Assembly: GCA_003023465.1 (NCBI GenBank)
Contig: PXSM01000077.1
Span: 1-42,046 of the forward strand
DNA: 42,046 nucleotides
Source of the DNA: Halobacteriales archaeon SW_6_65_15
GTDB lineage: Archaea; Halobacteriota; Halobacteria; Halobacteriales; Haladaptataceae
Reading direction: 5' to 3'
Under the pieces are notes generated by a model. The model had not been told where the DNA came from and ran no database searches. It worked only from the letters and a program-made list of their open reading frames with translations. Below are positions 29,570 to 38,522 of this stretch, piece by piece. Position 1 is the stretch's first letter, and each line of letters opens with the position of its first letter. Position numbers and translations under genes: made by a program.

Positions 29570-29596
29570 AGTCCAACGTCTCCTCTTCAGACGGGA

Positions 29597-30034
29597 CTAC
29601 TCCGACCCCTCGTCTGGCGGAAGGACGGTCGAGATTCGGGCGTTCTCCTTCAGTCGAATTCCGCCGTTCCCGACCGAGAGGGGCATCCGTCCGAGTTCCA
29701 CCACCTCCAGCGTCGGGTGGAACGCACCGCGTTCGCGGAGGGCGTCGCGGGTCTGGACCGTCAGTCGTCGGTCGGCCGACAGCGACTCGTTGTACTCCAC
29801 GAGGTACTGCCCCGATTCGAGGTGCCACCACTGGTAGTCGTCGTCCTCGTCGCGCCACACCTTCTCGTGGGCCCTGACGTTGGCGTCGTCGAGTTCGTCC
29901 CCGCCGAAGTCCACGCGGCCGGGCGTCTCGACGGTCAGCACCTCGTTCACGGTGAGGTCGAGTCCGCGCTCGGTCACTTGCGTCTCCTCGTGGAGCAGGC
30001 CCTCGACGAGGGTGGTGAGTTCGCTGGGTCGCAT
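29597..30034 (-). CDS. dCTP deaminase/dUTPase-like family protein
   Basis: ERGLDLTVNEVLTV...LESGQYLVEYNESLSA...GNGGIRLKENARIS. Confidence 0.65.
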   Translation of the reverse strand: MRPSELTTLVEGLLHEETQVTERGLDLTVNEVLTVETPGRVDFGGDELDDANVRAHEKVWRDEDDDYQWWHLESGQYLVEYNESLSADRRLTVQTRDALRERGAFHPTLEVVELGRMPLSVGNGGIRLKENARISTVLPPDEGSE

Positions 30035-30088
30035 GGTCGTCTCCACGAGGGCCACGTTGAAAAGTCTCAAAGCCGATTCCGTCGTCGT

Positions 30089-30922
30089 TCAGAGGAACCT
30101 CACGCCGCCGTCGGCGTCGAGCGCGCGTCGCACGGACCCCCAGACGGACGCGAGCGTGTAGTCGCCGGTGACGCCTTCGATGGCACTCTTGCGGACGATT
30201 TCGAGGTCGAACCCGTCGCCGGACGCCGTGATGACGTGGTCGGCACTCTCGGCGCTCGGGTCCGCGACGAGCTTCGAATGGGTGTCGTCCAGTCCGAGCG
30301 AGGCGAGCGCCACTGCCGCGTGGGAGTTGAAGTTCCGGGGGAACAGTTCGCAAAGGCCTCGAACCGGCCCCTCGTAGAGGACCGTTCGGTTCTCGATATC
30401 GTCTGGGCCGAGGCTGTCCGCGTCGGCCGAGTGGAGACCGCTTACGTCGTCCGGGTCGAGTTCGTTCGCGTAGCTGAAATCGAGGTGAGAAGGCGCTTTG
30501 GTCGCCCGGATGGATACCGAATCGAGGGTCCCTCTGGCGTCTACCAATCCGTCGATGCCCAGCAGCGCGGCGTGGGGCAGATACACGTCCGTCCCGCTCT
30601 CGTTCGCGGTCTCCACCAGCCGTTCTTCGACCGTCTCGTCCACGAACGCCGACCCGGAGAGGACCATCAGGTCGCTGGCTTCGAGGACCCGTTCGCCGAG
30701 GTCGGCGAGGACCTCGTGGGTCGCGGCTTCGACGACGAGATCGACCGGCCTGTTCCCGAGTTCCGACGGGTCGGTCACCTGCTTCTCCGCCGGGAGGCCG
30801 TCCTTCGGCGAACGGACGAAGACGTAGCCGAGTTCGAAGTCGGGGTCCGACTCGACGTAGTCTGCGAGCGCGCTACCGATTCGACCGAACCCGAGTAATC
30901 CGATAGTGTACGTTTCTGCCAT
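30089..30922 (-). CDS. Aspartate dehydrogenase-like NAD(P)-binding oxidoreductase
   Basis: IGLLGFGRIGSALADYV; VVEAATHEVL; LPHAALLGIDGL; FPRNFNSHAAVALASLG. Confidence 0.75.
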   Translation of the reverse strand: MAETYTIGLLGFGRIGSALADYVESDPDFELGYVFVRSPKDGLPAEKQVTDPSELGNRPVDLVVEAATHEVLADLGERVLEASDLMVLSGSAFVDETVEERLVETANESGTDVYLPHAALLGIDGLVDARGTLDSVSIRATKAPSHLDFSYANELDPDDVSGLHSADADSLGPDDIENRTVLYEGPVRGLCELFPRNFNSHAAVALASLGLDDTHSKLVADPSAESADHVITASGDGFDLEIVRKSAIEGVTGDYTLASVWGSVRRALDADGGVRFL

Positions 30923-30936
30923 CTCTCTTCTCCTGA

Positions 30937-32058
30937 TCACAGCGTGAGGTTCTCACCAGTCGCCCGGTCGAAGAGGTGCGCCTTCGACATGTCCACCGCG
31001 AACGTGACCGTGTCGCCCGGTTGCGCCGTGCTGTTCGCATCGACGCGAACGGTGAACTCTTCGTCCTCGGGGGCGGACTCGCTCGGTGCGAGCGTGAGGT
31101 CCTTGTTGGCTCCGATGGGCTCGACGACCGTCACGTACGCGTCGAACGTCGTCTCCGGCGGGAACGACTCGTCGACGACCGTCGTGTCGGTGACGTCCTC
31201 CGGCCGGACGCCGAACACGAGGTCCGTCGCGTCGCCGGCCTGCAGGCGCTCGCCGAGCGTCTGGAGCACGGCCCGGGTCGCGCGGACGGCCTCGCCCTCG
31301 ACGAACAGGTTCGCAGGCCGCTCGTACACCGTCTGCGGCGGCGCGATCTGCTGGAGCTTCCCGTCGTTCATCACGGCGACCCGGTCGGACAGCGTCATCG
31401 CCTCCTCCTGGTCGTGGGTGACGTACACCGACGTCTTGCCGACCCTCGCGTGGAGCTTGTTCAGTTCGGTCCGCATCTCGATCCGGAGCTTGGCGTCGAG
31501 GTTCGACAGCGGCTCGTCGAACAGGAACACCTCGGGGTCGCGGATGATGGCTCGCCCGAGCGCGACCCGCTGCTGCTGGCCGCCCGAGAGGTCGCCGGGC
31601 CGCCGGTCCAGTAGCTCGGCGATGTCGAGCAGTTCGGCGACCTCCTGGACGCGGGACGCCCGCTCCTCCTTCGGGTACTTTCGTATCGCCAGCGGGAACG
31701 CGAGGTTCTCCCTGACCGTCTTGTGGGGGTAGAGCGCGTAGTTCTGGAACACCATCGCCACGTTCCGCTCGCGCGGTTCCTGGCCCAGCACGTCCTCTCC
31801 GTGTATCACGACCCGGCCCTCCGTCGGATCTTCGAGGCCGGCGATCATCCGGAGCGTCGTGGTCTTCCCGCAGCCGGACGGCCCCACGAGGACGACGAAC
31901 TCGCCGTCGCGGATGTCCATCGAGACGCTGTCGACCGCCACGACCTCGCCGCCCCCGTCCTCGAAGGTCTTAGTCACGTCTTCGAGCCGGAGACTCACGT
32001 CCCGGTCGTCTACGTCAGCCGATTCGTCCAGTGTCGTCTGTGGCGTCGTGTCGCTCAT
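30937..32058 (-). CDS. Carbohydrate ABC transporter ATP-binding protein (MalK/UgpC-like)
   Basis: GPSGCGKTTTLRMIAGLE; LSGGQQQRVALGRAI; VFLFDEPLSNLDAKLR. Confidence 0.92.
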   Translation of the reverse strand: MSDTTPQTTLDESADVDDRDVSLRLEDVTKTFEDGGGEVVAVDSVSMDIRDGEFVVLVGPSGCGKTTTLRMIAGLEDPTEGRVVIHGEDVLGQEPRERNVAMVFQNYALYPHKTVRENLAFPLAIRKYPKEERASRVQEVAELLDIAELLDRRPGDLSGGQQQRVALGRAIIRDPEVFLFDEPLSNLDAKLRIEMRTELNKLHARVGKTSVYVTHDQEEAMTLSDRVAVMNDGKLQQIAPPQTVYERPANLFVEGEAVRATRAVLQTLGERLQAGDATDLVFGVRPEDVTDTTVVDESFPPETTFDAYVTVVEPIGANKDLTLAPSESAPEDEEFTVRVDANSTAQPGDTVTFAVDMSKAHLFDRATGENLTL

Positions 32059-32200
32059 GGGTGTTCGTCCTCGGTTTCGAATCGTCGCGGGCCACGCGAC
32101 GAACTATTAAATTGATTTCTTACCATTTCTCTGGAAATCCTTGAGAAACAAGTACAAGTTCCAAACCGGCGGTCGGAGGTCCGGAGCGGTCGGCCTCCTC

Positions 32201-33070
32201 TCATCGCTTCAGCCCTCCCGTCAGCCCCACGACGATGTACCGCTGGAAGAAGAACACGACGAGCGCCGAGGGGATGGTCGCCACCACGGCGGCCGCGGCC
32301 ATCGAGGCCCACTGGATCGAGGTGTCCCCGACGAACAGGTAGGTGGCGACCGGGATGGTCATCGAGGAGAGGTCGGTGCTCACCGTGAACGCGAACAGGA
32401 ACTCCCGCCACGAGTAGAGGAAGGTCAGGATGGTGCCGGCGGCGAATCCCGGCAGCACCACCGGGAAGACGACGTGGCGGAACGCCTGAATCTTCGTGCA
32501 GCCGTCCACCCGCGCGGCCTCGTCGAGTTCCTGCGGGATGGTGATGAAGAAGTTCCGCATGATGTAGATGACGAGGGGGAGCCAGAGGTACACGTAGGCG
32601 ATGACGATGCCCGTCCGAGTGTTCAGAATGCCGAAGAACCGCATGATGCGGTAGTACGGCACCACCAGTCCGATGGGTGGGAACAGCCGCGTGAACAGGA
32701 CGAACGTGAACACGAGGTTGTCGAAGGGGAACCGGTAGCGGCTGAAGACGTACCCGGCGGGCGTGCCGAGGATCATCACCGCCACCGTCGAGGCCGACGC
32801 GATGATGATGCTGTTGACGACCGCGCGCCAGAAACCCCGGTCGAACAGCGCGATGTAGTAGCTTTCGAGCGTCGGCTCCCGGGGAAGGTACGTCAGATTG
32901 TACACGGCCTGATTCGTCTTGAACGAGGTGAGCAGTTCCCACGCCAGCGGCCCGACGATGAAGAACACCGACAGGAAGAGTACGAGGTGGACGACGTACG
33001 GACTCTCGACGACGTTCCAGAAGCGCTGTCGCCGCCGATACTGTTCGATTCCGAGGTCTTTACTCGCCAT
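32201..33070 (-). CDS. Carbohydrate ABC transporter permease (MalG-like)
   Basis: Six TM; EAA-like loop IPQELDEAARVDGCTKIQAFRHVVFPVVLPG. Confidence 0.9.
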   Translation of the reverse strand: MASKDLGIEQYRRRQRFWNVVESPYVVHLVLFLSVFFIVGPLAWELLTSFKTNQAVYNLTYLPREPTLESYYIALFDRGFWRAVVNSIIIASASTVAVMILGTPAGYVFSRYRFPFDNLVFTFVLFTRLFPPIGLVVPYYRIMRFFGILNTRTGIVIAYVYLWLPLVIYIMRNFFITIPQELDEAARVDGCTKIQAFRHVVFPVVLPGFAAGTILTFLYSWREFLFAFTVSTDLSSMTIPVATYLFVGDTSIQWASMAAAAVVATIPSALVVFFFQRYIVVGLTGGLKR

Positions 33071-33073
33071 CGT

Positions 33074-34024
33074 TCAGGCCTCTATCTCCGATATCTGTTC
33101 GAGGATGACGTTCACGTAGATGCCCGCGACGATGAGGGTCACCCCGACGAGGAACATCGACACCGCCGACGCGAAGCCGAAGTCGAACAGTTCGATGCCG
33201 AACCGGTGGATGTAGATGGCGAGCACCTCCGTCGCGCTCGCAGGCCCGCCGCCAGTGGTCGAGAACGGGATGGCGAACGCCCGGAACGCGAACATCCACG
33301 TTATCAGTCCCGCCACGAAGAACGATGGCCGGAGGTACGGCAGGGTGACGTGGCGGAACGTCTGTAACGTGGTCGCGCCGTCCACCCGCGCGGCGTCGTA
33401 CATCTCCTGCGGAATCGACTGGAGGCCGGCGAGGATGATGATGGTCGCGAACGGGATGCGCGACCACGCGTCGGCCATGATGACCACGGCCATCGCCGTG
33501 TCCGGATTGGCGAGCCACGAGAAGTTCTGCGAGAGCAACCCGACGTCCCGGAGTATCTTGTTCACCACGCCCAGTTGTCCGTTGAACATCCACCGCCACG
33601 TGACGCCCACGATGGACAGCGGGACGGCCCACGACAGCAGTATCAGGGTCGTGTAGGTGTCCCGGAGTCGCTTGCGGACGACGTTGTTCAGCGCGAGGGC
33701 GATGACGAGTCCCGCGAGCATCGAGACGGCGAACGACCCGAACGAGTACGTCAGCGTCTTCTCGACGGCGCTCCAGAACGTCGGGTCCTCTACCATCGCG
33801 GCGTAGTTGGCCGTCGGCGCGAACTCCGCCCCGACCCCGAACGCGAGGGTCCGTTGCATCGAACTCCAGACCAGATACGCGACGGGGTAGATGAAGATGA
33901 CGAGGAGACTCACCAGCGCCGGGCCGAGCAGTACGAGCCGTACGTGGTCGTTGGCGAACTCCGACACCAGTTGCTTGACCCGCCCGAACGTCGTCTCCGG
34001 AACTCGCCGATACACGTCTGACAT
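33074..34024 (-). CDS. Sugar ABC transporter permease (MalF-like)
   Basis: IPQEMYDAARVDGATTLQTFRHVTLPYLRPS. Confidence 0.9.
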   Translation of the reverse strand: MSDVYRRVPETTFGRVKQLVSEFANDHVRLVLLGPALVSLLVIFIYPVAYLVWSSMQRTLAFGVGAEFAPTANYAAMVEDPTFWSAVEKTLTYSFGSFAVSMLAGLVIALALNNVVRKRLRDTYTTLILLSWAVPLSIVGVTWRWMFNGQLGVVNKILRDVGLLSQNFSWLANPDTAMAVVIMADAWSRIPFATIIILAGLQSIPQEMYDAARVDGATTLQTFRHVTLPYLRPSFFVAGLITWMFAFRAFAIPFSTTGGGPASATEVLAIYIHRFGIELFDFGFASAVSMFLVGVTLIVAGIYVNVILEQISEIEA

Positions 34025-34055
34025 GGTGTGACTGCTGGAAATCGGAATTCGGGGA

Positions 34056-35555
34056 TTACTGGTTGAGAACGCTGTCCACGAACTGCTGGCCCTGCTGGGT
34101 CGCCTCCTGTGGCGACATGTCGCCGACGATGGCGCTCTGGAATGGATCGGCCAACCGCTGGAAGATGGCCTGTTGCTGGGGGAACAGTTCGAGAACCCCG
34201 TTCTGGATGGCCGACCCGATGACGTCGCCGTACTGGACGAGTCCGGCCTGCGCGGAGTCGTCGTACACCCTGTCCATGTACGATGCGTTGCCCTCGAAGG
34301 TGAACTCCCACCACTGGCTCGGGTAGCTCAACCGGAGGTCGCCGAAGAGCAGTCCGGCGACCTTGTGCGCGTCGTCGGCGAACGGATTGATGGCCGTGAG
34401 GTTGGGCGCGAACAGCGACGCCTGTGTCGGACTCGGCCCCGTGTTCGCCATCGGCGGGACGACCGCACGATACTGTTCGTCGGCCTCGTACTGGTTGAGC
34501 GCACGCGGCACGAAGTCGGCGAACGCGTCCACGTACGCCAACCGTCCGGCGAGGAACAGGTCCACGAGGTCGCCCTCGCCGTACCCGATGACGTCCTGAG
34601 GGACCCAGTTGTTGTCCCGCCACTCGGCCATCTTCCGGAGGACGGTCCGGGCCGGTTCGGTGTCGATCTGCACGGTGCCGTCGTCTGCTACGAGCTGGCC
34701 GCCCTGCTGGTAGAGCAGTTGTCGGAACGAGTAGAACAGGTACACCGGGTTCCCGGCGTAGTACGCGTAGCCGAACACGTCCGTTCCCTCGAAGGCCTGC
34801 ATCGTCTCTTCGAGCAGGTCCCACGACCACTCGCCGTCGAACCGGCTCGGGTCGATGCCCTGCTCTTCCACGAGGTCCGGCCGGAGGTTCCCTACCGTTC
34901 CCTCGCCGATGTTGGGGAAGCCGTACTGGTGGGTCCCTTCCCGGTTCGGGTCGATGTCCCACTCGACGAGACTTCGGAGCGCCGGGATGTAGGTGTCCCA
35001 CATCTCCTCGGAGTAGAGCGGGTCCACCGCTTCGAGATAGCCCTGCTGGATGAACACCGGGCTCAGCGGTCCGTCCACGTTCATCACGTGCGGTTCGCCC
35101 TGCTGGGCGCTCAGGAACTGCTGTTCCCTGAGGTTGGCCTGATCCACGCCGATCTCCAGCGGTTCGACGGTGATGCCCGTCTTCTCCTCGAACAGTTCGT
35201 AGGTCGCGAGCGTGGCCGGGTCGAACTCCATGTTGGCCGCCCCGTGGTTCAGGATCTGGATGCTGTCCACGTCGCCCGCTATCGTGTCGTCCCACCCCTC
35301 CGGTGGCTCCCACGGTGCGGTCTGGAACGACTGCGAGTTGGTCCACGTCTGGTCTTCCTGCCTGTTGGGCACGTCCCTCCGGGCTTCCATCGACCAGTCG
35401 TCCGCCATGTCGACGCGACGCGCTTGCCAGTTGTCTGCGAATCCGATACTCTGTGCTTCCTGCTGGTACGTGTCTCCGTCCTGTCGATTCGCGTACCCGC
35501 TAAGTCCTGCCAACCCCGCGACCCCCGTCGCGGCGATGAATTGACGCCGTTTCAT
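34056..35555 (-). CDS. Extracellular solute-binding protein of sugar ABC transporter
   Basis: Tat-type MKRRQFIAATGVAGLAGLSG; family 1 SBP features; adjacent to permeases. Confidence 0.88.
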   Translation of the reverse strand: MKRRQFIAATGVAGLAGLSGYANRQDGDTYQQEAQSIGFADNWQARRVDMADDWSMEARRDVPNRQEDQTWTNSQSFQTAPWEPPEGWDDTIAGDVDSIQILNHGAANMEFDPATLATYELFEEKTGITVEPLEIGVDQANLREQQFLSAQQGEPHVMNVDGPLSPVFIQQGYLEAVDPLYSEEMWDTYIPALRSLVEWDIDPNREGTHQYGFPNIGEGTVGNLRPDLVEEQGIDPSRFDGEWSWDLLEETMQAFEGTDVFGYAYYAGNPVYLFYSFRQLLYQQGGQLVADDGTVQIDTEPARTVLRKMAEWRDNNWVPQDVIGYGEGDLVDLFLAGRLAYVDAFADFVPRALNQYEADEQYRAVVPPMANTGPSPTQASLFAPNLTAINPFADDAHKVAGLLFGDLRLSYPSQWWEFTFEGNASYMDRVYDDSAQAGLVQYGDVIGSAIQNGVLELFPQQQAIFQRLADPFQSAIVGDMSPQEATQQGQQFVDSVLNQ

Positions 35556-35733
35556 GTTCCCCCACCTGACTTAATCGTCATCAAAAACTCTTAACGTCTT
35601 TGTGCCGATACTGACAGATTCTCGACTATGGTATTGATTCGCACATTTGTAATTAACGGCCGACCTCGGCTGACCGACGATTCGACTCGTCACCGACCAC
35701 TCGCCGCGAGCGCCTCGGTCCGTCGTTTGCAAG

Positions 35734-36354
35734 TCAGTCCGTCGTTTGCGAGTACTCGTCTACCCACTCCTGCAACGTGATTCCCATCGCAGACTGGGTG
35801 ATGGCGTTCGAACTCGCGGAGTTGGCGCTCTTGACGAGTTCGGCTTCGAGGGTCCGCTTTGGAACTTCCCCCAAGAAGTGCGGGATGGCCCGCTGAACCG
35901 CAAGCGGGCACCCGACCTCGTGGGCCAGCGCGTATCCAGACAGCGAGTGTGGAATCTCCTCGGTGGCGTAGGTCGGGTCGGGGTCGAGTAGTTTCTCGTC
36001 CTCGACGTGTTCGACGTATTCGTAGCACTTGCCCACGTCGTGGAGGAGGCAGGCCGCCCGGATCACGTCGAGGTCGGGGTCCGCGCCGTGGAAGTCGCGC
36101 TACTCCTCGGCCGACCTGACCGCGATGCGGGTTACTCCGCGGACGTGCTCGACGTTTGTGACCTCGTGGATGTTCCACGCGTACGGGACGTTGGACACGT
36201 CGCGCCAACCGCCGCGTTCGAGTCCGAGCGTCCACGCCTCCACGACCTTCTCGCGGAGGTCCGCGTCCTCGATGTCCGCGATTTCGGGGAAGGCGTCCCT
36301 GACCTGCGCCTCGTAGTCGGGGCGGTCGTCCGCGTCGGAACCGTCGTCGGTCAT
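35734..36354 (-). pseudogene. HD-domain phosphohydrolase interrupted by one in-frame TAG
   Basis: MTDDGSDADD...VEHVRGVTRIAVRSAEE*RDFHGADPDLDVIRAACLLHDVGKCYEYVEHVE...; both halves in the same frame. Confidence 0.75.
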
Positions 36355-36537
36355 GGTTCGGAAATTTACCGGACGGAACGTAAGGGTTCGTGTCTCGGAG
36401 ACGGGGTACGGATACCCCCAGTCTGCCATCTCCGCGAGGCGCTCGGTGACGCAATCCACCGGGAGCGCCCGGTGACACATTCCACCGGTAGCACTCGGTG
36501 AGACAGACCACCAGTAGCGCCCCGTGACCCAAGATAC

Positions 36538-36727
36538 CCGTCAGGGTGGACTGAAAGGGGCCGCCCGGTCGCGTCCAGTTCAGTCGTCTCTGGCGGCCCT
36601 ATCTGCGACGGGCGGTGTCTTCGGGAGCGAAGCGACCGAAGGCTCGGAAGAGCATGCTCTTCCGGTGCGGAGAGGCCGGATATGTCGCTGAGCGACCGCG
36701 ACCGGGCGGGGGCTTTCTAACCGTTCT
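36538..36727 (+). repeat. Medium copy of MITE-like intergenic repeat
   Basis: GGGTGGACTGAAAGGGGCCGCCCGGTCGCG ... GCGACCGCGACCGGGCGGGGGCTTTCTAACCGTTCT; internal palindrome GGAAGAGCATGCTCTTCC. Confidence 0.75.
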
Positions 36728-36801
36728 TCACGACGGCTTCCGCTGTAGAAACTCTCTTGATTGGTAGCGACCGGTCAAAAACGAAGACCGAACAATCGCC
36801 T

Positions 36802-37413
36802 CTAACCCCGATATCTAGCCGCCATCGAGAGCCCGAACTCCTCGACGGAGTCGGGGACGATGCCCTTGGCGGTGTAGATGTCGGGCTTGTAGAGAATCTC
36901 GTCGGTCACGCCGTGCTCGTCCCGGAGGTGCTCGCGGACGCGGTCCACGTCGTGCTTCTCGAAGTAGTTGGGTGTGTACACGACGATCATGTAGTCGTCG
37001 TAGAGGAGTTCGTCGTGACCGAACCCGGTCATGGCTTTCGCGGCCCAGAGGACGCCGTCGGCGGCGTCCGCGACGATCTCCGGCCAGAGTCGCTCTATCT
37101 CCTCGGCCGACCCCGTGACCTGCCACTTGCCGATGAACTTCTCCTCGTCGAGCGCGTCGCGGTCGATCTCTCGGACCGCCTCGTCGTCGGCCGTCGTCTC
37201 CTCCGAACGTGCAACGTCGTGTTCGTCGAAGTACTGGTCCCCGCCGATCTTCGGCGAGTCGCTCACGTCTCTGCTGCGGAGCCAGTAGTGGTCCTTCTCG
37301 GTGATCTCCGTCGGCGACTGCTCTACGGATATACCCGTTCTGGGGGTGGACTCCCCGTAAACGTTGTCCGGGAAGTGAAAGTAACCGCCAGCGGACCTAT
37401 CGTGCGTTCTCAC
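36802..37413 (-). CDS. DUF1917/putative phosphothreonine lyase domain protein
   Basis: GKWQVTGSAEEIERLWPEIVADAADGVLWAAKAMTGFGHDELLYDDYMIVVYTPNYFEKHDV. Confidence 0.65.
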   Translation of the reverse strand: MRTHDRSAGGYFHFPDNVYGESTPRTGISVEQSPTEITEKDHYWLRSRDVSDSPKIGGDQYFDEHDVARSEETTADDEAVREIDRDALDEEKFIGKWQVTGSAEEIERLWPEIVADAADGVLWAAKAMTGFGHDELLYDDYMIVVYTPNYFEKHDVDRVREHLRDEHGVTDEILYKPDIYTAKGIVPDSVEEFGLSMAARYRG

Positions 37414-37742
37414 CGCGTCTCGTTGCGGCGCTGACTGCTCTCAGTACTCACTGATCGAAAGCTTCCTCGACCCATTTGAGATATAGGAAAAGAGAACTTT
37501 AGAAATTACATTTATTGGTCAGGTCGCAAGTTCGACCGTCGCCACGATTTCTGGCGAGAACGCCTGCCGAAGCCCTCGGCCGCTAAACCGGCCGGGTCCG
37601 GCGAGACTCGGTTCGTTCGTCTCGCCGAAGTTGGGGCGTCGGGGTAGCTCGGGAGTGGAGGGAGTGGATGGTTCGTTAGGGGATTTGCAGACGCACCTGT
37701 CGAATTGACGGTTTTATTAGGGTTCCCGCAAATCGTACGGCC

Positions 37743-38459
37743 ATGAACGAGAACCTCTACGCCGAGTATCCCGAGGCGTACGACGCCCTCTACGCCGAGA
37801 AGGACTACGAGGGCGAAGTCGAGTTCGTCCTGTCTCAGTTCGAGGAGCGAGTGAATTCCGAATCCGACGCGCTGCGGGCGCTCGTCGTCGGCTGTGGCAC
37901 CGGCGAGCACAGCAAGCGCCTCCGCGAGAGAGGATTCGAGGTCGTCGGAATGGACAAGTACGAGGCGATGGTCGAGCGCGCCCGGACCAAGTCCGACGCC
38001 GAGTTCCGCGTCGAGGCACTCCCGGACCTCCCGGTCGCGGGCCGGTTCGACCTCGTCTGGCTCCCCTTCACGGTCGTCCAGCACCTCGACCCCGACGACC
38101 TCGCCGCGGGTCTGCGCGCCTGTGCAGACGTTCTCGCGGACGACGGCGTGCTGATCTTCGACCAGTTAGCCAACGACGGTGGGAACGACCCACGGCTCTG
38201 GACCTACCCGTCGGACCAAGGGACCTACGCCAGACTCGTACAGATCCACGAGGTCGGCGACGCCGAGTACCGGTGGGACTCGCTCGTCTTCACGCCCGAC
38301 GGCGAGTTCTTCGTGGACGCCCACCGACTGTTCGACCACGACCCCGAATACCTCGCGGGCGTCTGCGACGTGCTCGGTCTGTCGCTCGACCTGTACGGGT
38401 GGTACGACGAGGACGCGGAACCCGGAGAAGACGGCCACTACGTGTTCGTGGCCTCGTGA
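37743..38459 (+). CDS. Class I SAM-dependent methyltransferase
   Basis: ALVVGCGTGEHSKRLRERGFEVVGMDKYEAMVE; FDLVWLPFTVVQHLDPDDLA. Confidence 0.87.
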   Translation: MNENLYAEYPEAYDALYAEKDYEGEVEFVLSQFEERVNSESDALRALVVGCGTGEHSKRLRERGFEVVGMDKYEAMVERARTKSDAEFRVEALPDLPVAGRFDLVWLPFTVVQHLDPDDLAAGLRACADVLADDGVLIFDQLANDGGNDPRLWTYPSDQGTYARLVQIHEVGDAEYRWDSLVFTPDGEFFVDAHRLFDHDPEYLAGVCDVLGLSLDLYGWYDEDAEPGEDGHYVFVAS

Positions 38460-38522
38460 GCTGGCGGGGGTTCGCTCCCGAAAGCTTGGGATGATTGCTA
38501 TGAACTGCATGAGCTGTAGGTG

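Noticed and set aside
34173-35594. 473-aa plus-strand ORF opposite the solute-binding protein
   Set aside because: Antisense shadow ORF; Val/Arg-rich translation without domain signatures
36100-36102. Amber codon as pyrrolysine insertion
   Set aside because: No pyl genes visible, pyrrolysine is not expected in haloarchaea, and a single TAC to TAG change or error is simpler
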